Assembly: GCA_944325005.1 (NCBI GenBank)
Contig: CALUYO010000003.1
Span: 56,615-120,614 of the forward strand
Reading direction: 5' to 3'
DNA length: 64,000 bases
Source of the DNA: Candidatus Gastranaerophilales bacterium
GTDB lineage: Bacteria > Cyanobacteriota > Vampirovibrionia > Gastranaerophilales > Gastranaerophilaceae
The translations under genes and the position numbers were made by a program. This document shows positions 23,806-32,559 of this stretch, in pieces (the first letter of the stretch is position 1; each line of letters opens with the position of its first letter). The notes under the pieces were generated by a model. That model was not told where the DNA came from, ran no database searches, and saw only the letters and a program-made list of their open reading frames with translations.

Positions 23806-24384
23806 ATGAATAGTCTGGAATTTTACATAAAAAAAATTTCCTGTTCAACAGGTGAAAATATTGACCTGTCGCAAATTCCCATGATGATGCGGAGAAAATT
23901 ATCTCCCGTCGGTAAGATTGCATTAAGTACGATTTTGCAGTGTTATGACGGTGAAGATGTCAAACTGGTTTATGCTTCCCGTTACGGGGAATTGGAGCGG
24001 GTTGTAAAGCTTATTAAGCAAGAGCATGAAGAAAACGAGATTTCGCCGGCGGGGTTTAGTTTTTCCGTTCACAATTCAACAATCGGGCTTTTTTCTCTGC
24101 TAAATAATCTTCATTGTTCATATAATTCCGTTGCTGCCGGAGAGGAAAGCTTTTCTGCCGGACTTTTGGATGCTGTAATGAACAGAGAAAAAACTCTTTT
24201 TTGCTACGCAGAATCCGTTGACAGGTTTGAAAGTATTTCAATGCTTATAGACACACAGGGTGACGGCGAACATGTTCGGATTGTTCCGAATTCTGACAAT
24301 CTGCCGCCTGCCGGTTTTTCGGAGTTTGTTAAAGGCGGACGCTATATCTGCCCCTTATATATTATGGAGAGGGTAAATGATTAA
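23806..24384 (+). CDS. Chain-length factor-like beta-ketoacyl synthase
   Basis: 192 residues, the short ketosynthase-like family (Ketoacyl-synt_2) found in aryl polyene and flexirubin clusters. It has MMRRKLSPVGKIAL, VYASRYGELER, SFSVHNSTIGLFSL and AAGEESFSAGLLDAV. The active Cys of true ketosynthases is absent, consistent with a chain-length factor that pairs with the ketosynthase. It is the first gene of the rightward arm, starting 14 bp from the divergent fusion gene and overlapping the acyltransferase by 8 bp. Confidence 0.85.
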   Translation: MNSLEFYIKKISCSTGENIDLSQIPMMMRRKLSPVGKIALSTILQCYDGEDVKLVYASRYGELERVVKLIKQEHEENEISPAGFSFSVHNSTIGLFSLLNNLHCSYNSVAAGEESFSAGLLDAVMNREKTLFCYAESVDRFESISMLIDTQGDGEHVRIVPNSDNLPPAGFSEFVKGGRYICPLYIMERVND

Positions 24385-25105
24385 GTTTATCCGCGGTTTT
24401 TTTGTAGTTATGCTGTTTGCGATTTTCGGGCTGGGGTCTTTGATTATAAGTTTTGTGCTTATTCCTTTTAGCGGAATTTTGACAAGAGGAAGAAGTAAAA
24501 GAGAATATTTTTCTGATTTTATTCATAAACTCTGGGCGTGGTATACTAATCTTTTTGTAATTCTCGGGCTTATAAAAATAAATACAAAAAATATTGAACA
24601 GATGCACGGGAAAATTATTGTATCAACACACCCTACGTTTATTGATATTATGATACTAATAGGAATTTATGAAAATTCTTTATGTCTTGCTAAAAAAGAA
24701 ATTTTGAATAATATTTTTATGAAAAATATTATAAAAAATGTTTATATTCCGAATAACATTGAGCTGGACGAATTTAAAGCAATTTGTATTGAGGCGATAA
24801 AAGACGGTTACAACATAATTATTTTCCCGACCGGCACAAGAACGGTTGAAGGAGAAGATTTAAAAATCCATAAGGGTGCAGCGGCATTACAGATTGCCTC
24901 GGGCGCTGATATTATTCCTGTAAAAATTGATTGCGACTATCCGTTTTTGCGAAAAGGACGTCCGATTTACGATGCATCAGACAGGGTTATAACATATACC
25001 ATAAGCCAATCAGAACCTATTAAGCTTTCACAATTTTCTGAAAAATCCGAAATTAAGCTGCGAAAAGAAATTTCTGAGAAAATCAAACATGAGTTTATGA
25101 GTTGA
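24377..25105 (+). CDS. PlsC-type lysophospholipid acyltransferase
   Basis: 242 residues with an N-terminal membrane helix. It has the acyltransferase motif I HPTFID (H-x4-D) and FPTGTRTVEGEDLKIHKGAA as motif III. A GGAGAGGG ribosome site lies in the end of the preceding gene, with an 8 bp overlap. Aryl polyene clusters carry acyltransferases that attach the polyene to a lipid carrier, and this is a probable role. It could instead act on phosphatidic acid synthesis. Confidence 0.87.
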   Translation: MIKFIRGFFVVMLFAIFGLGSLIISFVLIPFSGILTRGRSKREYFSDFIHKLWAWYTNLFVILGLIKINTKNIEQMHGKIIVSTHPTFIDIMILIGIYENSLCLAKKEILNNIFMKNIIKNVYIPNNIELDEFKAICIEAIKDGYNIIIFPTGTRTVEGEDLKIHKGAAALQIASGADIIPVKIDCDYPFLRKGRPIYDASDRVITYTISQSEPIKLSQFSEKSEIKLRKEISEKIKHEFMS

Positions 25106-25139
25106 ATAGTAATATAATATCATTGTTATTTACATTGAT

Positions 25140-25168
25140 TTGACTTTACTCATCAATTAAGTTATAAA
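25140..25168 (+). promoter_or_regulatory. Internal promoter before the two ACP genes
   Basis: TTGACT (25140-25145), a 17 base spacer and TATAAA (25163-25168) lie in the 82 bp gap after the acyltransferase gene. It would let the ACPs and downstream tailoring/export genes be made independently of the first two genes of the arm. Confidence 0.6.
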
Positions 25169-25187
25169 TATTATCAGGTGAATTAAG

Positions 25188-25457
25188 ATGTGCTTAGAAA
25201 AAGAAATTAAAACTCTAATCATTGAATCGCTTGAATTAGAAGACATAACAATTGATGATATCAAAGACGAAGAGCCATTATTCGTAAGCGGGCTCGGCTT
25301 AGACAGTATTGACGCACTGGAGCTCGGTATGGCTTTAAAGAAAAAATATCATGTGGATTTGAGCGAAAACAAAGAAGAAAATAAAAAACATTTTTATTCT
25401 GTTAAGACAATAGCTGATTATATAAGAAGCTGCAAAGGCTTAGATAAAAAGGATTAA
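25188..25457 (+). CDS. Acyl carrier protein 1 of the APE-like cluster
   Basis: 89 residues with the phosphopantetheine site GLDSIDALEL; the Ser carries the prosthetic group. Acidic N-terminal helix and C-terminal HFYSVKTIADYI are as expected. AGGTG lies upstream of the ATG. Aryl polyene clusters typically have two adjacent ACPs, and this is the first. No phosphopantetheinyl transferase is in the window, so loading must come from elsewhere. Confidence 0.92.
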   Translation: MCLEKEIKTLIIESLELEDITIDDIKDEEPLFVSGLGLDSIDALELGMALKKKYHVDLSENKEENKKHFYSVKTIADYIRSCKGLDKKD

Positions 25458-25461
25458 TTCA

Positions 25462-25710
25462 GTGGCAAGATATACGAGAGAACAGATTTTTGATAGATTA
25501 AAAGAAATTCTGGCTGATGATTTTGAAATCGAGCCTGAAAAACTTGTGCCGGATGCAAACCTGTTTGAAGATTTGGAACTTGACAGTATTGATGCTGTTG
25601 ATTTAGCTGTTAAATTGCAGGAATTTACGGAAAAGAAAATTTCTCCGGAAAATTTTAAACAGATTAAAACTATTGATGATGTTGTTACTGCCGTTGAACA
25701 GCTTCTTTAA
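25462..25710 (+). CDS. Acyl carrier protein 2 of the APE-like cluster
   Basis: 82 residues, GTG start with AAGGA upstream, 4 bp after the first ACP gene. The modification site is LELDSIDAVDL. Flanking helices (REQIFDRLKEILADDFEIEPE and TIDDVVTAVEQLL) are typical. It is more canonical in sequence than ACP 1. The two may carry the starter and the growing chain respectively, by analogy with the ApeE/ApeF pair. Confidence 0.92.
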   Translation: MARYTREQIFDRLKEILADDFEIEPEKLVPDANLFEDLELDSIDAVDLAVKLQEFTEKKISPENFKQIKTIDDVVTAVEQLL

Positions 25711-25735
25711 GCCGGAAGATTGAAAGGCAGGTTAC

Positions 25736-26143
25736 ATGAATAAACTTAAACCTCTATTGCCGTTTTTAGGAACTTTGTGTATAGTTTTGCTTTTCCATTT
25801 CAGCAAGGTTTATGTTTTGAAATTTTATCCGGTTATTGTTAATTCATTTATTTTTTGCGTATTTTTTTCATCGCTTTTTTGCAAGGAAACAGTTATTCAA
25901 AAAATTGCAAAAAAGATGGACGGAGAATTAACGGATTTTACCAGAAACTACACGCGAAAACTTACTTATGTCTGGTGTGTTTTTCTGTTTATAAACCTTT
26001 CAATTTCAATTGCGACCGTTTTTATGTCAGAAAAAATCTGGACATTATATAATGCCTGTATTTCATATATTGCACTCGGTGTGATGTTCGGGGTAGAATA
26101 TATCATAAGAATTATTTTGAGAGCTAAATATGATAGAAAATAA
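25736..26143 (+). CDS. COG4648-type membrane protein of the APE-like cluster
   Basis: 135 residues with four hydrophobic segments (LLPFLGTLCIVLLFHF, YPVIVNSFIFCVFFSSLF, YVWCVFLFINLSISIATVF and YNACISYIALGVMFGVEYI). A middle loop (KMDGELTDFTRNYTRKLT) is typical of the uncharacterised COG4648 family found in aryl polyene clusters between the ACP and AMP-ligase genes. It is an inner-membrane protein of unknown mechanism. It overlaps the AMP-ligase gene by 14 bp. Confidence 0.8.
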   Translation: MNKLKPLLPFLGTLCIVLLFHFSKVYVLKFYPVIVNSFIFCVFFSSLFCKETVIQKIAKKMDGELTDFTRNYTRKLTYVWCVFLFINLSISIATVFMSEKIWTLYNACISYIALGVMFGVEYIIRIILRAKYDRK

Positions 26144-27380
26144 TAAACCTTTTATATTTCGTACATCCGGCTCTACAGGCGAACCGAAAATTATAAAAAA
26201 AAGTTATGAAAGTTTGCTTGCGGAAGCGCGGGATTTAGCAGAGTTTTTTAAATTTTCTTCTGATACTGTTTTTGTATCAACCGTTAATCCTGATTATATG
26301 TACGGAACGACTTTTACCGTAATGCTTCCTGAAGTTCTCGGCTGTAAAGTTGATGGCGAACGAGTTTTTTATCCGGAAGATATTAAAGATTATGAAAAGT
26401 ATGTGTTTATTTCAACTCCATCATTTCTGGAAAGGCTTGCAAAATATAAATTTACATTTAAGCATAAGCCTTTGATGATTATTTCTGCGGGGGCAAAACT
26501 TGATGATGAGGTGTTTGCATATCTTGAGGAAGTATCAAATGGCGTAACGGAAATTTACGGAAGTACTGAAGCTGGAGTTATTGCATACAGACAGTCTGCA
26601 GGGGAAAATTTGAAATTTTTTGAAAATGTAAAGTATGAAAACGGAAAAATAAAATCCGCTTATTTTGATGAACCTGAATTTGAGCTGAATGATGAACTTG
26701 AATTTTTCGGGGACTGTTTCAGGGTAAAAGGGCGAAGCGACAGGATTGTAAAAATTCAGGAGAAAAGAATTTCGCTTGACGAAACGGAAAAGATTTTGAA
26801 TTCGCATGAATTAATCGAAAAATCATACTGCATTGAGCTTGATGACAGGCTTTGCGCCGCTGTTGTATTGAATGAAAAAGGCAGACAAATTTTAGAAAAA
26901 AACGGAAAACTTGAACTTGTAAAAACTATAAAATCTAATACGGTTGGTGCAGCGGCACACTGCAAGAAATGGCGTTTTCTGTTTGATTTGCCGTTGAATG
27001 AACGTGGGAAAGTTAACGCTGAAAGAATTAAGGAAATTTTTAATACTAATGTTACTTATCCTTATGTGCTTGAGGCATCCGTAACTTCTGAATATGCACA
27101 AATTTGTTTGATTTTTCCGCATGAGAGCAACTTTTTTCAGGGGCATTTTACAGATTTTCCGATTTTGCCCGGGGTCGTGCAGTTATTTTTTGTAAAAGAG
27201 TTTATCAAGGACGCATTCAATCTTGATTTTGTACCGCAAAAAGTTAAAAAGGTTAAGTTTTCTTCAATTATTAAACCTGACGAAAAAGTTTGCCTATGTT
27301 TGGCGAAATCTGATGCTTCAATTGATTATAAATTTACAAAAGACGATAAAATTTTTTCTTCGGGAACTTTTGTTTTATAA
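26130..27380 (+). CDS. AMP-ligase fused to ApeI-type dehydratase
   Basis: 416 residues. The adenylate-forming part has the P-loop RTSGSTGEPKIIKK at residues 10-23, then EIYGSTEAG and GRSDRIVKIQEKRIS. The C-terminal 100 residues form a hotdog dehydratase with HESNFFQGHF and PILPGVVQLFFV. In usual adenylate-forming enzymes the P-loop lies well over 100 residues from the start, so the N-terminal subdomain is missing or reduced. The ligase should activate the aryl starter acid for loading on an ACP, and the hotdog should dehydrate the growing chain. Confidence 0.85.
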   Translation: MIENNKPFIFRTSGSTGEPKIIKKSYESLLAEARDLAEFFKFSSDTVFVSTVNPDYMYGTTFTVMLPEVLGCKVDGERVFYPEDIKDYEKYVFISTPSFLERLAKYKFTFKHKPLMIISAGAKLDDEVFAYLEEVSNGVTEIYGSTEAGVIAYRQSAGENLKFFENVKYENGKIKSAYFDEPEFELNDELEFFGDCFRVKGRSDRIVKIQEKRISLDETEKILNSHELIEKSYCIELDDRLCAAVVLNEKGRQILEKNGKLELVKTIKSNTVGAAAHCKKWRFLFDLPLNERGKVNAERIKEIFNTNVTYPYVLEASVTSEYAQICLIFPHESNFFQGHFTDFPILPGVVQLFFVKEFIKDAFNLDFVPQKVKKVKFSSIIKPDEKVCLCLAKSDASIDYKFTKDDKIFSSGTFVL

Positions 27381-27387
27381 TATTTTT

Positions 27388-27801
27388 ATGAAAGAGATTA
27401 AAGCTGAAACAATTATTGAAGTGCCTTTTTACGATTTAGACCCTATGGGTGTTGTCTGGCACGGGAACTATGTAAAATATCTGGAAGCTGCAAGATGCGA
27501 TTTGCTCTCAAAAATCGGTTACACTTATACAGATATGATGAATGAGGGAATTGCATATCCGGTTGCGACAATGGATTTAAAATTCATTAAATCGGCTGTA
27601 TTCTCGCAAAAACTAAAAGTAGTAACGGAAATAACAGAGTATGATCCTGCCTTGTATATAAAATATGAGATTTTTGATGCAGATACAGGAGAGAAACTTT
27701 TTAAAGCAAAAAGTATGCAGATATGTATAAATGCAAAAACAGGCGAAAGTGTTTATGTACCGCCGAAAAAATTTGTTGAAAAATTGGAGGAGTATGCGTA
27801 A
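27388..27801 (+). CDS. Acyl-CoA/ACP thioesterase (4HBT family)
   Basis: 137 residues from the ATG at 27388, 7 bp after the AMP-ligase stop; the frame is open further upstream but only inside that gene. The 4-hydroxybenzoyl-CoA thioesterase hotdog signature is clear: PFYDLDPMGVVWHGNYVKYLE, in which the Asp and His-Gly-Asn are the catalytic region. In aryl polyene clusters such a thioesterase is thought to release or edit chains. It overlaps the next gene by 8 bp. Confidence 0.9.
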   Translation: MKEIKAETIIEVPFYDLDPMGVVWHGNYVKYLEAARCDLLSKIGYTYTDMMNEGIAYPVATMDLKFIKSAVFSQKLKVVTEITEYDPALYIKYEIFDADTGEKLFKAKSMQICINAKTGESVYVPPKKFVEKLEEYA

Positions 27802-28318
27802 ATTTTTATTATTTTTAACTATTATTTTTTTAGGGATAAATTTATGTAATGCTTCAGATGATATTTTTGAACATCCGTCATCGAGCAAAGAGATTTCTAA
27901 GCAGATGCCAAAATTAAAAGATACGTCATGCAAATTCGAACAGAAAAAATATATTGGCACAACTGTTTTGAAATCAGGCGGAAATTTTAAGTTTGTAAAA
28001 AATAAAGGTGCAATTTTTGAAACTTTATACCCGATAAAATCAACTGTTTCTTATACATCTTCAAAAAATAAACAGATGAATGATATTATTGTTGCTATTT
28101 CAAATAAAAATTACGCTTATCTGGACAAAAATTTTGACCTTTATTACAAAAGTGAAAATGGAAAATGGATAGTGGGCTTGAAACCTAAAAACGGTTCTGT
28201 GCCCGCCTCTCAATTACATGATATTGTCATAAAAGGTTCAACGGACATTGATAATATTAAAATTAATACGATAAAAAATGGAATTACGGATATTTCTTTT
28301 AAATGCGAAACAAATTAA
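27794..28318 (+). CDS. LolA-like periplasmic carrier of the APE-like cluster
   Basis: 174 residues from the ATG at 27794, which has TTGGAGG upstream inside the thioesterase gene. A signal peptide (MRKFLLFLTIIFLGINLCNA) is followed by a LolA-like fold: DTSCKFEQKKYIGTTVLKSG, then GNFKFVKNKGAIFETLYP. LolA-like proteins bind lipids in the periplasm. Aryl polyene clusters encode one, probably to escort the polyene lipid to the outer membrane. It overlaps the MMPL exporter gene by 16 bp. Confidence 0.82.
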   Translation: MRKFLLFLTIIFLGINLCNASDDIFEHPSSSKEISKQMPKLKDTSCKFEQKKYIGTTVLKSGGNFKFVKNKGAIFETLYPIKSTVSYTSSKNKQMNDIIVAISNKNYAYLDKNFDLYYKSENGKWIVGLKPKNGSVPASQLHDIVIKGSTDIDNIKINTIKNGITDISFKCETN

Positions 28319-30462
28319 TTTACATTTTAAGAACAGCTTTTATACTAATTCTCATCACTCTCGGAGTGCTGGTGTTGTTTAATCCTGCAAGTACGGAAAC
28401 AAATATTTTAAAAGCGATTTTTTCTTCAACAGAGGACAATATTCTTGTTGATTTGAGCAGTAAGTTTTCTGCGAGGATTAATGTAATTGTCGAAAGTGAC
28501 AGCCCGGAAACTTCCGAAAAAACCGCTGAGACTTTTTACGGCAAACTGGATAAGGATAAATTTCATACTTCCAATGCTGATGTTTCAAAGGTTTTAGACG
28601 ATTATGAAAAATATCATAATAATCTGCTTTCTTCAAAGATGCGCTTTTTATTGATGCAAAAGCAGTATGATTCTGTCGAGGAGCAGGGGCTTGAAGCTTT
28701 GTATAATCCAATTATGCCTCCTGTAGGGTCTATTGAGGAAGATCCTTTTCTGCTTTTAACTGATTTTGTTATGAGTTTGTCACCGAACAAGCAGGTAACG
28801 GATTTTACTCCTGTCGGGGTTGACGGAAAGTATTACAGTTTGATTTTGCTGAGCGTGGATAGTGATATTGCATTGGCACCTACTGTTTTGAATGGTGAGG
28901 TTGAAAAACTCATAGATTTGCAGCGTGAAATGAGTGTAAAAGATGTAAAAATATATCTTACCGGTGCTCCGATACACTCATATTTCGCCAGCAGTCATTC
29001 TATTTTTGAAATTAATTTAATATGTATATTATCAACTATTTTTATTATCGGGCTTGTGTTATGGTATTTTAAATCAATAATTCCATTAATCCCGATTGCG
29101 TTGAGTATAGGGCTAGGAATTTTCTCGGGCTATTGCATGACATCTTTAATATTCAAAGATATTCATATTTTGACTTTTGTATTTTCTACAACGTTAATAG
29201 GTATCTGCGTTGATTATTCACTGCACTATTTTGTATCAGATGAGGGCAGAGATACTATTAAAGAAATTTTTAAAAGTTTGAGCGTAAGCCTTTTGACTAC
29301 GGTAAGTGCTTTTGTTGTCCTGTTATTTGCAAACTTTATTTTGCTTAAGCAGATTTCTGTTTTTACTATTACCGGATTATGTACGGTTTATTCCATAGTT
29401 GTACTTTTTTACCCGCTTATATCTAAAAAGCTTGTTTTGAAAAAGCGTTCTGTAAAACAGTTTAATGTCCCTGAAAAATGGGCTAAAATTACGATATATA
29501 GTGTGTGTGCAATAGCTTTAGCGGGTTTTTGGGGCATACACTTTGATGATAATATTAAAAATATGTATGTTCCGCCGAAATTTCTTATGAATGCCGAAAA
29601 ACTTTTCGGTGAGCTTGCCGGAACTGACGGTGATACTTCGATTATTGTTGTTAAGGGGAAAAATTTAGAGGACATATTGCAGAAAGAAGAGGCTATTGCA
29701 GATAAACTGACAGAAGAAAATATTGAATATCAGGCTTTAAGCCGTTATATTCCGTCTGAAAAACGCCAGAAAAATAATCAGGTATTGAGAAAACAATTAT
29801 ATAAAGACAAGTTAAATGAATATGCGGTATTTTTACCTGCTCAAAAGCGTGCAGGCTTAATTAAAGAAGCATATAATAAAGGCTTTCTGAAATTAAGTAA
29901 TGATTTTGGATTTTTGAAAAAGAACTTTTTAATAGATGAAAATACTTCAATAATGGTTGTTTATGACTATGAAAATATTAAAATTGACGGTGTAAATGCG
30001 ATAAATTTCCAGCGTGATATTTCTTCCCAGATAAAAAAATGCAGACAGATTTGTTTGAGTCTGCTTATCCCTATATTTGCGGTCTTGTATCTGCTTCTTG
30101 CAAAAATTTATGACTACAAATCTGGATTTAAAATTATTTTGCCGTCAATTATGTCGGTTGCCTTTGTGTTCGGCATTCTTGGAATATTCCGATGTCCGGT
30201 GAATTTGTTTCATCTGCTTGCGGTATTTTTGATAATCGGTTTTGGGCTTGATTATTCGGTTTTTAGGTTTAACAATGCCGGTAAAGCCGGTGATGCCGTT
30301 TTAATGTCCTGCTTAACAAGTGTATTTTCATTTGCACTGCTTGCTTTTGCAGGTTTTAAACTTATAAGTTCTCTCGGGACTGTTCTTGCTCTGGGGCTTA
30401 TAAGTTCGTATATTTTCAGTATAATTTTAATAAGGGCTGAAGAACAGAAGATAAGAGGTTAA
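28303..30462 (+). CDS. MMPL/RND-type exporter of the APE-like cluster
   Basis: 719 residues. A hydrophobic N-terminal helix, a large periplasmic domain (about 40-220), a block of membrane helices (CILSTIFIIGLVLWYF to IVVLFYPLISKKL), a second periplasmic domain and a second block of helices give the duplicated RND layout with about 11-12 helices. GICVDYSLHYFVSDEGR and GFGLDYSVFRFN hold the paired acidic residues of the proton relay. It matches the predicted exporters (COG4258) of aryl polyene clusters and should move the lipid-linked pigment out of the inner membrane. Confidence 0.87.
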   Translation: MRNKLIYILRTAFILILITLGVLVLFNPASTETNILKAIFSSTEDNILVDLSSKFSARINVIVESDSPETSEKTAETFYGKLDKDKFHTSNADVSKVLDDYEKYHNNLLSSKMRFLLMQKQYDSVEEQGLEALYNPIMPPVGSIEEDPFLLLTDFVMSLSPNKQVTDFTPVGVDGKYYSLILLSVDSDIALAPTVLNGEVEKLIDLQREMSVKDVKIYLTGAPIHSYFASSHSIFEINLICILSTIFIIGLVLWYFKSIIPLIPIALSIGLGIFSGYCMTSLIFKDIHILTFVFSTTLIGICVDYSLHYFVSDEGRDTIKEIFKSLSVSLLTTVSAFVVLLFANFILLKQISVFTITGLCTVYSIVVLFYPLISKKLVLKKRSVKQFNVPEKWAKITIYSVCAIALAGFWGIHFDDNIKNMYVPPKFLMNAEKLFGELAGTDGDTSIIVVKGKNLEDILQKEEAIADKLTEENIEYQALSRYIPSEKRQKNNQVLRKQLYKDKLNEYAVFLPAQKRAGLIKEAYNKGFLKLSNDFGFLKKNFLIDENTSIMVVYDYENIKIDGVNAINFQRDISSQIKKCRQICLSLLIPIFAVLYLLLAKIYDYKSGFKIILPSIMSVAFVFGILGIFRCPVNLFHLLAVFLIIGFGLDYSVFRFNNAGKAGDAVLMSCLTSVFSFALLAFAGFKLISSLGTVLALGLISSYIFSIILIRAEEQKIRG

Positions 30463-30553
30463 GAAGGTAGGCTATTATCAAAAATGTAATGTAAAATTTA
30501 TACAAAGTCAGTTTTAAGTTCTTAAGGCTTCTAAAATACTAAGAGGATAAAAT

Positions 30554-31606
30554 ATGAAATACAGGAGAGTAAAAAGACATATATCACCGCAGGTAAAGGC
30601 ATTGGCAGATGCGCAGAAAATTGCTTTTGCGCCGTTAACTTTTCAGGCGGTTAGTGCAATGCTTAAATTCGGGATTTTGAATTTTTTGGAAGAAAATCCG
30701 TCAACTGTTGAAGAAATTATTCAAAATTGTAATGTTTCAAAATATACGGCGGAAACTCTGCTTGAAACTACCTGTGCATCAGGTCTTGTTATAAAAAAAG
30801 ATGAAAAATTTGTAAATTCTCTTGTCGGCTCTGCCTTTCTCAAAAATGAAATGACGAGGGTTAACTTTAACTTTGTAAAAGATGTTTGTTATCTCGGAGC
30901 GTCTGAGCTTGCAAATTCTTTTGAGGCGTCAGAACCTTTAGGATGCCGTAAGTTTATCGGGGATTATGAAACCATTTATAATGCGCTTTATCTTCTGCCT
31001 GATGATATGAAAAAAAGCTGGTTTGAATTTGATCATTTTTATTCGGACAGATGTTTTGACGAGGTTCTGGAAATTATTTTTGAAAATAAGCCTGAACAGG
31101 TTTTTGATATAGGAGGAAATACAGGAAAATTTGAGCGTGCGTGTCTTGAATTTGATAAAAATTGTATTGTCAATATGATTGACCTTCCTGAAAATATTGA
31201 AGAAGCTCAAAAACATCTGAAAAATGAAAGACTGAAATTCCATGGAGTTGATGTTCTCAAAAGTTCGATGCCAAAAATTTCAGGAGCTGTTTTTATGAGC
31301 CAGTTTTTAGATTGCTTTTCTGAGGAGCAGGTTATTCATATTTTGACAAATATCAAAAATGCAATGACTGCCGGTACAAAAATATTTATTCTTGAGCCTT
31401 TTACGGATAAGCAGTTTTTTGAAGGAGCGTCATACTCACTTGTTCATATTTCGCTTTATTTTACCTGTATGGCAAATGGCAAAAGCAAAATGTACAGCGA
31501 AAAACGTATGATTGAAATGATTGAAAAATCAGGTCTTAAGCTTAACAAAAAGCATGAAAACATTGGAGTTCATGACTATACCCTGCTGGAAGTGCTGTGT
31601 GAATAG
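30554..31606 (+). CDS. SAM-dependent O-methyltransferase
   Basis: 350 residues with AGAGGA before the ATG. The N-terminal 100 residues form a winged-helix dimerisation domain (VSAMLKFGILNFLEE, SKYTAETLLETTCASGLV). The catalytic domain has the SAM-binding VFDIGGNTGKF at about 185, then MIDLPE and VFMSQFLDCFSEEQV, as in small-molecule O-methyltransferases. In aryl polyene biosynthesis a methyltransferase decorates the aryl head, and this is the probable role. A 91 bp gap separates it from the exporter gene. Confidence 0.87.
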   Translation: MKYRRVKRHISPQVKALADAQKIAFAPLTFQAVSAMLKFGILNFLEENPSTVEEIIQNCNVSKYTAETLLETTCASGLVIKKDEKFVNSLVGSAFLKNEMTRVNFNFVKDVCYLGASELANSFEASEPLGCRKFIGDYETIYNALYLLPDDMKKSWFEFDHFYSDRCFDEVLEIIFENKPEQVFDIGGNTGKFERACLEFDKNCIVNMIDLPENIEEAQKHLKNERLKFHGVDVLKSSMPKISGAVFMSQFLDCFSEEQVIHILTNIKNAMTAGTKIFILEPFTDKQFFEGASYSLVHISLYFTCMANGKSKMYSEKRMIEMIEKSGLKLNKKHENIGVHDYTLLEVLCE

Positions 31607-31644
31607 CAAATTGGTTTTGAATAAAGGTAACGGGACTGAAATAA

Positions 31645-32559
31645 ATGGTAAAATGGTACGAAGTTAAAGAGCAGGCTGCAGGTCATAAACGATTGATGAT
31701 TTTGTGGCATATTTATAAAATTGCGGGCAGAAAACCCGTTGAATTTATTGTATTTTTTGTAACCCTTTTTGCATTTATCGGGGCTCCAAAAATCAGAAAG
31801 TGTTCTCAAAAGTTTCAAAAAATTGTATCAGGCAGCGGAAGTTTATTACAGGCTTTCAGGCATTTCCTTACTTATGCATACACACTTATTGACGTAATGG
31901 AAATGTATACAGACAAGTTTGGTGTGCAGAATATTTATTTTGCAGATGAAAATGATAAACAAATTTTGTTTAAAGATTTGCTTGAGAAAAAAGGAGTTTG
32001 TTTTCTATGCTCGCACCTCGGCAACACTAATGCTATGAGAACATTTTTTAAGTCAGGAACGGAAATTGACTGGATAAAAGTTAATTTGTTTTTGGAAGTT
32101 AATCAATGTAAGGTTTTTAAAAATTTTCTTTCAGAAATTGCGCCTGATGACCCGATAAATGTTTACCCTGTAGAAAATATCGACCTTACAACGTCCATTG
32201 AAATAAAAGATAAACTTGATAATGGTGAAATTATATTTATTGCTGGTGACAGAATTTCTGCTCATAACACAGGATCTGTTTTTCAGGCTGAATTTTTGGA
32301 TCATAAAGCATATTTCCCAGAAGGTGCTTTCAGATTTTCGCTCATTATTGATGTTCCTATTTACTTTATTGCCTGTACAAGGGAAAAAGACGGTAAATAT
32401 GCAATACGTCTGCAAAAATTTGAATTTGCTGCGGGCCGTAAAGCAAGGCTTGCAGAACTTCATAAGCAGTATATAAAATTTTTGGAAGATTTAACAAAAA
32501 AATATCCGCTTCAATTTTATCATTTTTATGACTTTTTCTGTGATAAAATCGACTTATGA
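31645..32559 (+). CDS. LpxL/HtrB-like acyltransferase (COG4261 type)
   Basis: 304 residues with an N-terminal hydrophobic segment (FIVFFVTLFAFIGAP). The LPLAT motif is SHLGNTNAMR (His-x4 region), with FIAGDRIS and YFPEGAFRFSLIIDVPIYFI further on. The protein resembles the lipid A-type acyltransferases found in aryl polyene clusters and may transfer the polyenoic acid to its lipid anchor. The ribosome site is weak. It overlaps gph by 4 bp. Confidence 0.82.
   Translation: MVKWYEVKEQAAGHKRLMILWHIYKIAGRKPVEFIVFFVTLFAFIGAPKIRKCSQKFQKIVSGSGSLLQAFRHFLTYAYTLIDVMEMYTDKFGVQNIYFADENDKQILFKDLLEKKGVCFLCSHLGNTNAMRTFFKSGTEIDWIKVNLFLEVNQCKVFKNFLSEIAPDDPINVYPVENIDLTTSIEIKDKLDNGEIIFIAGDRISAHNTGSVFQAEFLDHKAYFPEGAFRFSLIIDVPIYFIACTREKDGKYAIRLQKFEFAAGRKARLAELHKQYIKFLEDLTKKYPLQFYHFYDFFCDKIDL

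Noticed and set aside
27223..27387. N-terminal extension of the thioesterase
   Set aside because: These codons overlap the end of the AMP-ligase-dehydratase gene in another frame; the thioesterase fold begins at 27388.
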